From Petrosia ficiformis (lineage: Eukaryota > Porifera > Demospongiae > Haplosclerida > Petrosiidae), in contig OX345643.1 of NCBI GenBank assembly GCA_947044365.1, positions 5,502,501-5,566,500 on the forward strand: a stretch of 64,000 bases of DNA, given 5' to 3'. Each line of letters begins with the position of its first letter. Positions within the stretch are counted from its first letter, which is position 1. A program made the translations under genes and the position numbers. Under the pieces are notes generated by a model that saw only the letters and a list, made by a program, of their open reading frames with translations, was not told where the DNA came from and did not search any database. Shown here piece by piece: positions 44,301 to 56,595 of this stretch.

Positions 44301-46747
44301 AGTTTTTTGATCTACTAAAACTTGTTGAATATATTCAACAAGTTGTTTGCAAGCACTGCACTTTTTTTGAGGAGATAGCGAAGACTCTTCATCATAAGTT
44401 ATCTGACCCAACAGTGCACCAACAGTAGCACTACTCAACCATTTCGAGTTACTTCCACTCCAAGCAGCTGTTTCTATATCAGACAAGCCTTCTTCTATAA
44501 AACCTTGTTGAAACTTCAGGACACCTCTAAGAAACAGCAATGAAAAACGATCTTCTGGTGTCATTCTATCAAAGAATGATTCTCGTTCGGTTATAAAATT
44601 ACACAAAGCTTCTGTAATGCTGTCTTTGCCGACAAGTTCGATAAATTCCTCATCTCTTTCATCTGTTATAATACTCAGGAGATCCTCGAAGTCTCTTTTA
44701 TCCCAAGCTTCTTCTAAGGCAATTTTTGTCTCCACTGTATATTGACTGTGTTTGAGCTGTAGTTCTTGATTGAATGATTTCATTGCCAAATCAATCTCTA
44801 GTTGTTTCTTACCAATTACAGTTGCTTCAACTGATGAATTCAAAGTTGCTGATAGACAAGCTTCTTTAGCAAAATCTATAAAAAGTGCTTTGTCTTCCCA
44901 AGATATCTCTGGCTCATTTGCTAATAACATTCCCACTGACGCCATTACTAAGTGAGCTTTGATTTTTTCTTTTGGACTTTTTACTTCCTGTAACACAGTC
45001 ACAAGTATAGGTAAAACCATTTCAAATAAACCCATTGACATGAGTTCATTTGCAAGCCTCGTCATGGTTTCAACATGTTTCGTACCGAAATGCATAGCCA
45101 TTGTGAAGCAACCAAAAGCTGGCCACATTGCTTCCAATGTGCCTGGTTTAAGATGCTGTAGGCCATGCGAAACCCAATCGCTTTCATCAAGCTGAGCATT
45201 TGAAGTGTGACAAACTTCACATATCTGTTGTGATTTTAGAATACCAAGTCGTGGTAACTTTACCTTAAAAGGTAGACATTTTTTACAAAAGCAACTCCCA
45301 CAACTAGCACAAAAATGACGAGGATTTAGCAAAGCACGAAAGTTGTGTTGACATTTGCAACAATTGTTTGATTCATGTTGCTGAGGTGGCTCATTTACTG
45401 TTGCGCAAGGAACAAATTTGGAAATTCGCTCAAGCAATTCATCACGTTTCATCTCCTCCAGAGTATCGTAACGATTAGCGGGAATAAACTGTGCTAAAAG
45501 AATACGAAGTTCACGATCATTAGCACAAGAAAAATCAAGAATTGGCATTGCAGCTGATGTTTTGCATGGACTAGTATTAGTAGCTGTTTGCATGCGTTCA
45601 ATTACCTTCTGCAAAAACTTCTCAGATTGAGTAGTTGCATCAACCAGTTCGGAATTGTTCATTGTATCAACGACACTGTTTAACAGTTCATTGTAAGTGG
45701 AGGATTGAAGTGAATCTTCAGGTGAATGTTCAGAAACATTTTGGGATTTTCCTGCTAGATGTTTGAAAGGGCCCTACATGTAAAAGATAATCAATAGCTG
45801 ATGGATGGCATGTTGCTTAATATGTAAAAGTAGGTAAAAACATTATTTGTTCATTTCCATACCTTCATGAACTCAATCAAATTCTCCTTTAAAGATGTTG
45901 TGAACTTTCCAATTCCAGGATCTTTTTCAGTTTTCAACCACTGCTCAAATTTAATTTTAAATTCTTCTGATGGTCGTGGTCCTGAAAAAGAAAGTGGAGT
46001 TTTGATACTATAATTTGTTCTTTGTTATAACAACTACACTGCAAAAAATAAATTGTTAAAATAACCATTTTATTGGTTAGTACAGTTGCAAGGAATAGCA
46101 TGAGTTTCATTTTAGATTGTCAATTGTCATAGAGGATGTTGTGGCTACATGCATGTATGTTACTATGACATAATGTGCACCAAGTATTGGAAGGTATAAA
46201 TTAAATTATGTGTTTGCGGGTTTACAAACCTTTTTGAGGGCCATATACAATTACATGTACTTTAGTATAAATTATACTAAATCTTTGACATGAAATATGA
46301 ATAGACAGCACCTTAAGTGATTGAACTATAATTGAATATAATTAGTACAAAGTATCTGTGGTATGAGATGTATGTATTCTGAACAATCAACTAATTATTA
46401 AATCCTTGCAACTGTACTAACCAATTTTAACTGTTTTGTTTTTGTGGTGTACCTGTTATTAATGATGCAATTGGATCAGATTGTCCTGATGGTCCTTCCT
46501 CTTCTAGTTTCTCGTTATAGTCTGCACGTTTGATTTTGTCACTCAACACGCTGTATGCAGTATTCAGCATTTTCATAATTTCTTCCGATGTATTAGGATT
46601 TTTATCTGGATGATACAGTAATGCCTTTTCACGATATGCTTTGATGATCTCTCTGTCTGTGGCATTGTGATTTACACCTAAGAGGCTGTAATGATCCATA
46701 TCCATTCCAAATTGCACATCAATATCCTCTGTGTCACTTGTAGCCAT
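41388..46747 (-). CDS. J domain - FYVE-like finger - C-terminal GIY-YIG nuclease protein, about 1567 aa
   Basis: Exons 46747-46453, 45981-45863, 45773-41996 and 41899-41388 join in phase. Residues about 17-85 are a J domain with helix II and the HPD motif (YHPDKNPNTSEE), so Hsp70 coupling is expected. At about residue 275 lies an eight-Cys finger of FYVE spacing (CKCQHNF, RHFCASCGSCFCKKC, ICEVC); the basic RHHCR motif is only partly kept. A long helical middle region follows. Then comes a module around RTSNNIHRFWIQ, LGEPRMVI and FFPMFARLKELCKL that is shared with the nested genes. The last exon has a Cys cluster (FACGHQQCKCC) and a GIY-YIG domain (VIYLITDRQ, MQYVGMTTQQL, LTGHR, REKEKEFINKIKPQLN) with the Tyr, Arg, Glu and Asn positions kept. 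The Cys cluster plus GIY-YIG resembles the endonuclease of Penelope-like elements, but no RT is present. Role unknown. Confidence 0.82.
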
Positions 46748-46860
46748 GTTAGAAACTCTTTCTTACAGCTAACAGTTTACAGCTACTAAATGCTGAGTTG
46801 CTGACTTTTTCTGCTTAGTTGTATATAACAGCACATTCCTTGTGGAGGAAGAGCGTCCTA

Positions 46861-48151
46861 AAAAGGCAATGATGTAGAGAAGAGATTATTCATGAGTGCT
46901 AATGAACTATGTTATTTCCTTACTATAATATATAATAGTACTACATTCTGTAGTAAATCGCCTACCACATACAGTAGGTGTTTCTCTAATTAAACAAACC
47001 ACTTTCTACTTTGTCTTTTGCTCTTTGGCAACATAAGTACTCATGTAGGATTATATGGAAATGGTTTGTTTAATTTCATTCCTTCTGTTGTCCATCACAA
47101 CCTTGTTCACATCCTTTTTGGGTTTTGACACTACATTTTTATTGAAAAAATGTTTTATTATTACTACATTCTATAGTAAATTTATCACTACATAACTCCA
47201 AGTGTTTCACTATACGAAATAATTGCTGAGAATCAGCTGAGATTCTGAAATTGATTATCACTAACGCTGATTAAAAATTAATTATGTCAAGTAATGTAGA
47301 AACATCCTCCAAGTTGATTATCAAAAAGGCTTCCTGTCACTCCATTATGCTTGAAAAGTGTGTCTTGAAATAATTGATATCATAGACTTACAATTGATAG
47401 TCAGAAGAATTTTCAATCATGATTAATCGATTAATCATCCCAGTCCTAAAAATAATCACTAGTAGTTGTATATTGATTGTAAAGGTAATGCAGTTTTGGT
47501 TGGACATTTCTCAAAATTTGGCAGTTCAATAAGTAATTATGCAGTACTATAGCTAATTGTTTTCAGGAATTAAATATTTAACCTAATTTTCAATGACTGC
47601 AGCAGACCTTAAAAAAAAAAGGCTAAATTCTGAACTTTTCAATATTAGGCTACTACTGAGCTGCTAAAAATATGATTTAAAGATTGGCCATTGCATGTTG
47701 CCTGTTTGCTACTATAAATAGAAATTAATGTTTGTTTCTATAAAATATCATAACAATGATATAATTATAGTGAATAATTTTACTCGTGATATAGTCCCAC
47801 TGGGGTTACATTATACTGATGATGTAATTCCACTGGGGTTAGTTTGAATCTGAATTTATGGATGACCCTGATCCAGCTGGTCATGAAAAGCACACTTTTT
47901 TAAATAAAGAAAAAAATTAATATTAAATGAATGCATTCAAAAAAAAATTGATAAATGAAATGAATGCAGTTAAAATCATGATAATAATTATTGTTAAAGA
48001 AAAATACCGTGTATAGTTAACTACACAAGAAAAAGAAAAGTAGTGTAATAATGTGATAATGTTAATTCTACAATAACTAATAAAGGTAATAATTATAATT
48101 GATCCTAGGTATGATGTAAAAATAGTCAATTCTCTGCACTTAATTTTGTCT
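46861..48151. other. Intergenic, no gene seen
   Basis: 1.3 kb of AT-rich DNA between the J-domain gene start and the SUN gene end. Weak internal repeats are ctacattctgtagtaaat at 46943 and ctacattctatagtaaat at 47165, and two cactggggtta words near 47798 and 47830. No coding or RNA gene was recognised. Confidence 0.5.
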
Positions 48152-51100
48152 TCATATTGATAATTTTCCATGAACACGCACACGATAGACACAGGTGTAA
48201 TCAGAGCTATCATGATTTGTGTCAAACTGGAACTGAACGTAATCAAATGAATCTTTGTTGTTGGCCTGTTAACAGATACAAAATATAATTTATGTAGATT
48301 ACTCCATAAGCACTGGACTTACTTATGATTTATATTAGAAAAGATACACACATGTACATGTACCTTGGATCCACCCATCACATTATTAACCTGTCTGGCT
48401 GGTGTTATGAATATGCCCATGACACACTCTAGGCTAGCCAGATCTTATGTTATTGAACTTATTGTGTATTACACTCTTTTAGAATTTAGCACATGCACAA
48501 ACAGTTGAATCCAGGCTCTTTTTGTCTGCCATCTAGGTATGAGGGTTGGTACTTCACAGGAAGCAGTAGGCATGCACTTATTGTGGTCAGCTCATTAAAC
48601 TTACTGACCACATAGACTTTTAACTCCCAAGGCACATCAAAAATCTAAAAGTACTCATAGTTTAATAACTAGATGAATGTAAAACATTGTGGGGGCGAAA
48701 TAGTACACGCCTATTAATTAGTTAAAGCTATTTCACCCCGCCTGGGGCCAAATGGTCCCCGCGGGAGAAAAAGACGTACGTACGCAAGCAATCAATCAAG
48801 CAAGATTCTCGACTAGTGTGGGGCTTCGCCCCAACTATTACTAACTGAGATCTAGAAAGAGTAACTATCGGTCCTCCTAGATAACTAACTCATTTTGTTG
48901 GTTTCACATACATGTACAAAAATACCAGTGAACGTTTAAAGTTACACACATGTACATGTATCAAATTGCAAATGAGTTATAATTATAAATAACTTACAAG
49001 ATCAAATGTTTGAATTGGAATTGAATCAGTCTTGTACTCAAATGTACCTAACACTTTGCCCTGCTCATCAGGAGAATTCTTACCCTGAATATAATATACA
49101 CAGATACATATAATATACATGTACATGTAGATATACAGTACATGTAACACATACATTACATTATATTGCACAGACATACACGTACATGTACATAGATATA
49201 CATGTACATGTACATGTACACACAGGGAATCATAACTATAGTAAACTATTACAAGCAATTTCCATACTTACCAATACTCTAAAAGATTTCACAGCACTGT
49301 TGATCTTTCCATCAGGTGAGAGTTCTTTTGGTAAATGTTGAAGAGTGACTGCATCAACTACAACTGAAGTAGCAAGCTAAATGGAGAATTAAATACAAAC
49401 AAAATTATTTGAGAAAATTAGCCACTTGGGAAAGAATAATTTTGATACCTTTAAAAGCTTGCGGTTCATGCTTCATGTAAGCCTTTATTATTAGAGTATA
49501 TATGGTACTACACTTACATGTAGCTATCATAGGGGCAGGGTTCTCTCATACAATGTAGTATTATAGTACATGTATATAGTATCATCAGTGTTTTTGATAA
49601 ACTCATATGGTGGCCCAAATAGCTTCATATTTGGCACTGCACAGTTCTCTCCAGATGGAGCAGTCAATTATGATTATATTGTCACTAACAGCATTAACTC
49701 TGTTAATTGAATCAAGATGTATGTATTCCCAATGGTGCACACACTAACCATTGCTGAGCCAATTTGGCCCATGCTTCAATACTTATCAGCACTATAATAT
49801 GTTCTAATTATTTCATGTGTACTATATACTGCCATTTTGTACAGCAAGTTAATTAATATATTTTGGTATCCAGGGAGATCATTCCCCCTAGATACCAAAT
49901 ATATAGTAGATTCCTTTACAACACAAAGATGAACAGCAAACATTTAAGGTAGGCATTTGATCAAAGTGACTGAGTTTCTTATCCATGGTCGCATATGTAC
50001 ATGTACATGTATGTACATACATGTATACATAATTACATATACATTAGACTCACTTTGATTAAGGCGTATCCCTTAGTCCCTTGAAAGCACCAACAATCTC
50101 CAGGTAGTACCAATGGCTGAAATAAATAAGAGAATAATATTAGAAAACAACAGCATGAAACATGAAATAATGTCATTTCTAGTTACAAAATCATTAACTG
50201 CTTTTGATACTCATAATTATTGAGAAAATGCTCATTTTCATTGACAGACAATCAGAAACCAGAAGATAGATACAGTATAATATTGGATCAGTATCAGTTA
50301 TTGATACATATCGGGGATTTCTGGGCATTTCTACTGCTTCTGGAGCAGGAGACCTTAGCGACTGACCAATTCAGAGGCTTGCATAGTTTAGTCCTACCTT
50401 TGTACTTTCTTGGATATGACAGGTGTCTGCAGTATTTCCTCACTTGTCTGGAAACCACACGCCCTAGAATCCTTGCCTGGAAATCCCCTGACTCACCTTA
50501 ATTATCAATTTATTGGAATATCAGTTAAATCTCTTATCATTAATTATAATGTACATATTATATATGTACATGTATTGTGAATGTGTATTGATAGTACCTG
50601 TATAATATGACCCGGAGAGGTTCGCGATAAAGTTATAGGTAGAGTGAAACCAAAAAGTTGAGGTTTAGTTTCAGATGGATCGTACGTGTCTGAACTATCA
50701 ACAACATGGCCTCCAGCACTCTCCAGAGCAAAATCAAACTTAGCTATCTGATCAGCGCTGTAGTTTAACAGTGCTTTATCAATCATGGTACGAACATCCT
50801 CCTCAGTAAGTCCTCCAGGAGGAATTGGTACACGAGTACAACCTAGAAGAATGTACATGTATGTAAAACTGAGAAGTATATCTGAAAATATTTATGGCTC
50901 TCAAGACCATTGCCATTCTTGATACACAAGAAAGGCAGTAGCGAACACTAAAAAGCAATTGTGCTTCGTATAGGGCAGGGCAAACTGAGGCTCTTCTTAT
51001 ATACCATACAGTGTACTTCTCTCTCCCTCCAAGTGCTACATGGCAATTTAAATCAGCAACAGGAACAAGAGCAATGCTCACTACAAAGTACATGTATGTA

Positions 51101-54100
51101 GTTCAAGCTTTAGAATTGCATCTCTAAACACTTGTACAGTACATGTACACGTACAATATATAAAGTGTACATGTATGATCAGATATGAGATACATGTATA
51201 CATGTATACAACAAATGTGATATCAATTGCTTACATTTTTGTTCAAATTTAGTTGCTCTTTGTTCAAGGTTTTCAATTGTCACTGATAAATCCTAAAAAT
51301 ACAATAATGAATTAATTTATAATTGTGTATAATACCAGGAGCCCATAATGACAAAAGCGTAAGAGTAGGAGCGGTAAACGACCACGCATTTAATTAAATT
51401 GGGCAAACTATCTGTCTGACCGTCTGTTACTGTTTTTAGAACCCACGTGTATACAACTTCGTTAAATATGGCGTCTACACTTCGACGATCTTCAAGGTTA
51501 GCTATGAAACGAACACGTATAGAAGCATAAATGGAGTCACCTACTATCAGGAAAGTGAGAGCATGCTTTGGGGAAGCCGAGAAATAACTGTTTAGTCCTA
51601 TTCAAGAGTGTTTGACATCATTGCCTCCTGTCATTGAAATGATTGCAATGAAGGCTTCCGACTTTGTCAATAACTTAACTAGGAACATCTTCACAGTCTA
51701 CACGAGCCAGAATATCGCTCAATTCTTTTCTCTGTTATACAGGAAACTTAGTCAATTAGTATATAGTAACTGTTCATTTTGTAGAAGCCATATTTCACGA
51801 AGGCGTGTACATGTGGGTTCTAAAAATAGTAACAGACGGTCAGACAGATAGTTTGCCCAATTTAATTAAATGCATGGTCGTTTACCGCTCCTACTCTTAC
51901 ACTTTCTCATTATGGGCTCCTGATAATACACATGCTACATGTACATGTACATGTCGAGTACTAAATGCATGTACACACACAACTGTACAATCACCTTATT
52001 TATGAAGTGTTAGATGTACATGTACATGTACTAATATCATACATGTACATGTACATGTACATGCATCTACTAATATCATACAGGCTATAAATAAACTTTA
52101 GCTAGTTACTATTAACATACATTTAATTCATTCCTTAATTTCTGTATTTCATCCTTAAGAGCATCTGTCTGGGTTGAAAACTCTTTACTTGTATCACCAA
52201 CCTGTACAAAATATTTATGAGAATACCATTTTATGTATGACCAATATTTCAATGTACATGTATCAGATCTTATCAGTATATCACTCAGTAATTCACTACA
52301 TTACATGTACATCAGAGTTTTTGATAACTTTTGAAGCATGGGCCAAATAGGCTCAACAATGGTTAGTATGTACACCATTGGGAATACAGTTTGAGCCAAT
52401 TAACAAAGAGTTAATGCTGTTAGTGACAATATAGTCATAATCAACTGCACCATATGGCCCAAAGAAAGAACTGTGCTGTGCCAAATAAGAAGCTCTTTGG
52501 GCCAAAGGTTCGCCATATGAGCATATCAAAAACACTGATGTACATGTACACACATGTACATGTAGTTACAACATCTGCTACATGTACATGTACATGTATG
52601 TTTTTATTATCCATTCAGTGATCTACAAGCCTAAAGCCAGTAACACAAACTAAGAAACTTCTCTGCTGCCATTTAAATTTCATAAAGATTGCATGCATTT
52701 TATTTACAAGTGTACAATGTACAATGTAAAAAGCTATTTCTGCTCTCCTACTGATGATACATGTACATGTACATGCAATTTATATTCTTACACAGTACCT
52801 ACCTCTTCCTTTGTGGCAAACACTTCCAATTTATCTTCTAGTTGTCGTAGTTTCTCTCTCCATTCTGCATAAGTTTCTTGTAACTGTTGAGCTATTTCAC
52901 TCTGTGAATAAATACATGTACATGTACATGTATATAATGACAGACTACATGTACACCTACAGTATTTACATATATCTGTACCTGTACATGCACTTGTACA
53001 AGTCCTATGAAGTATAGTGTTACATGTACTGTACATGTACATGTATAACTAATGTATATATACATGATATTATCAGGAAAGAAAGAAAGAAAGACACCTG
53101 AGGCAATGGAAAAATGAAAAATGAGAGTTGCCTCAGGTGCATGTATCTGTACCTATACAAGTCCTATGAAGCTTAGTGTACATGTATATGTATAACTGTT
53201 TGTACATGTACATGTATAACAACTATATGTGTACATTGTGTACATGTATCACCACTACATGTACATGTATAACTACTGTACCTGTACAAGTCCTATAGAA
53301 TTGTTTGTTTCGTTAATCTTCTTCTCAAGTAACAGTTTCAACTGTGTAATGGCATCATTCACTATATCCGTAGCTATATTCTTCACTAATGTTTCCTGTC
53401 TTCCTTCATAATCAGCAAATAGCTGATGAAATCTCTTTTCTATCAGCACTTCAATATTGGCCAGTAGAGTTACATTGTTATCTGATATCTGGCCGGTTAT
53501 CTATGTACATGTATAAACACATAAATTATTAAGTAATAATAAAAACATTTTTTTTAAAATGAAAGAGCATGTAGGGATGTCAAAACCGAAAAGGCACAGA
53601 AACAAGATTGGGATGGTATCTTAGCAACAAAATTAAACTAACCACTTCCACATAACAACCCTACATGCATGTACATGTCATTCTAGGGGCTTGGTCAATT
53701 AGCATTTGTGCTTGAGCTACAGAGCAGGAAGATTGCAGCTTAGCCAGCTGCAATTAATACTACATAGTAATAGCTGTTGTATGAGTAATGAAGTCCACAG
53801 AAAAACAGACACTCTCTTTCCAGGAAACAGCATGACCATAGCTGAACTTGAACCACTGATCATTCAATTGGGAGGCTCAATCTCTAATCACTATGCCCAA
53901 TCTCTAATCACTATGCCACTCTGTCTCCTTAAAAAAAGAGTACCCATCAACCCGTTGTATGTAGCAGAGAAACAGTATAGGGATAATGCAAGTATTTTAA
54001 CAGCTAAGAAATACACATGTACAAATACAAATGTGAAAGTATAATAAGTTGAATAGTATACATTTGTATCTTCCCACCCTTCGAACAATTACTAGAAAAA

Positions 54101-56561
54101 TCCCTGACCTGTATTCAGAGTACACAGAAAGGTGGAGACATTAGTGTTGATAGTGATGATAGTCACCACAAAGCAATCATAGGGATACTTTTTTCTCATG
54201 TACATGTACACATGTGTGTATATACACAATGTACATGTACATGTGTGTATATACACAATGTACATGTACATGTGTGTATATACACAATGTACATGTACAT
54301 GTGTGTATATACACACATGTACATGTACATGTGTGTATATACACAATGTACATGTACACATGTGTGTATATACACAATGTACATGTACATGTGTGTATAT
54401 ACACAATGTACATGTACATGTGTGTATATACACAATGTACATGTACACATGTGTGTATATACACAATGTACATTAATTTTGTATGTTTAAGAATTATTGT
54501 AAATTGTACCATCTGTTGTATATTTAGTTTTAGTTCCTCTAGAATCCTTTCTCTATCCTTTCTCTCCTTAGCTATCTTGTCTTCAACAGTCTGATTCAGT
54601 TGATCAGGTATGGTAGTCAGGACTGGATGCTGAATAATTGAAATACATGTACATGTACATAATTACTACATATAATGTACATTTGTATATAATACAGGTT
54701 ATACTGTACATTTATGTACAATATATATACTATATATTGTACATACAGTATGTACATGTACATTACATGTACCATCAAACCAGTTTAGAAGCACACCTCC
54801 CACTTAACAACCAACAGTTACACATACACATGTACATGTACTGTACAATGTAAGTTACAATGTACAGGTATACATTTTCATGTATATATGCTAACAATGC
54901 ACAGTAGCAGACATACACATACAGTGGATCCTGCTGAGTACTACATGTACAATATAAATGTACATGTACATGTACTATAGTAGTAAAACAGTATGTACAG
55001 TACCTGTTCAGTAGTACTGCATTAGTAAAGCAGTACAGTATAGTACCTGCAAACCATAGTATCTGCTCAGTACCACTGCATTACTTTCGTGAAACCATAC
55101 AGTTCACAATTATCATACTACATGTACACGTACATGTATACAATAAAGTACAGTATACATGTAGTACAGTACATGTACCTGCTCGGTACTACATGGACTA
55201 TGGTAGTGAAACAGTAGAGTACAGTGAAGTATAGTACAGTACCTGCTCAGTACTACTGTAGTAATCAAACAGTAGAGTACAGTACTTGCTCAGTACTATG
55301 CTAGTGAAACAGTAGAGTACAGTGGAGTATAGTACAGTACCTGCTCAGTACTATTGTAGTCAGTCTGTGTACATGTATATGTACATATACATGTACATGT
55401 ATTTAGCACTATAAGTAAACTTTAATACCTTGTTAATATATTGCATAGTAAATTCTACAAGATAATTCTTGAACTCTTCAAAACTCAATGTCTGCTCATT
55501 CTTAAAATCTTCAAATTCTTTTCTCAAAGCATCAAAATCATAATCATGACCAGGAGGTGTTGGTGTATAGGGAACAGTCACTATTTTGGTAGTGGTACTG
55601 GTGCTGGTAATGGTTGTTGTTGAATTTGAAATTGGAGGTGGGTCAGGTATATGAGGTACTAAATGAAGGAGTAATACATGGTTACAAATGTACAAGGAAG
55701 CTTCCTTATTGGTGCATGTTCAGCCATTTTATTACAACTAACATGTGCTAACATGTGTCGCAATGAACCATTTCTATTGCACCATGTGGGTGCTCAGTGG
55801 TGTTGCTCATTGAATACACTGATGTACATGTACACAAGCTCTACATACACATACATGTACATGTACATAATATAATACAATATAACACAAGTACATGCAT
55901 CTACATACATGTACATGTACTGTACATGTACATACATTGTACATGTAGTTACATGTGTACATCTACATACATGTACATGCACATGTACATAGTTACATAC
56001 TGTACCTGTAAGAGCTATAAATACAAGAAAACCCACTAGCAAAAGTGAACAAAGACTACGAAGTGATTTCTGTATAGAAACAATAATACATATACAATGT
56101 ACATGTAATAAAACTAATAATATGAAAAGTACTACATGTACTACATGTAACTTGGGTTTTCAAGAATATCATAAAAATTAGTAAAAGACTACATGTATGT
56201 AATTAAAACAGTGATTTACAAGTACATATACATTGTACATGTATTCAATGAGGTGTGTCTCACACTGCCTATTTTCTCTTCCTAATGATATACATCATGT
56301 ACATGTACATGTATTTATCTCAATAGCTACATGTACATGTAGCTAAGTTCACAAAGATTATGCACTTAATGAATAATGTTGTCTATGTCTAAACTGGGGT
56401 GCACATAAAAACCCAAGCTGACAGTACTGTTAATAACATACACATGTACAGTGTACACATGTACATGCATATTGTATGCTGTGATGCTTACTTGACATGT
56501 TCCATTGTAGTTTCGTCCTAATCTGTAAAGACGATAACATACATGATGTTATCAGAGATGT

Positions 56562-56595
<34 letters not shown>

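Noticed and set aside
47923..48246. Hydrophobic 107-codon membrane protein
   Set aside because: Frame-shifted shadow over the SUN last exon (real frame YTCVYRVRVHG) and AT-rich downstream DNA.
52788..53042. An 84-codon start exon (MYMYSTCNT...) for the coiled-coil segment
   Set aside because: Only the part from 52901 has coding character and an acceptor precedes it; the upstream part is ACATGT repeat.
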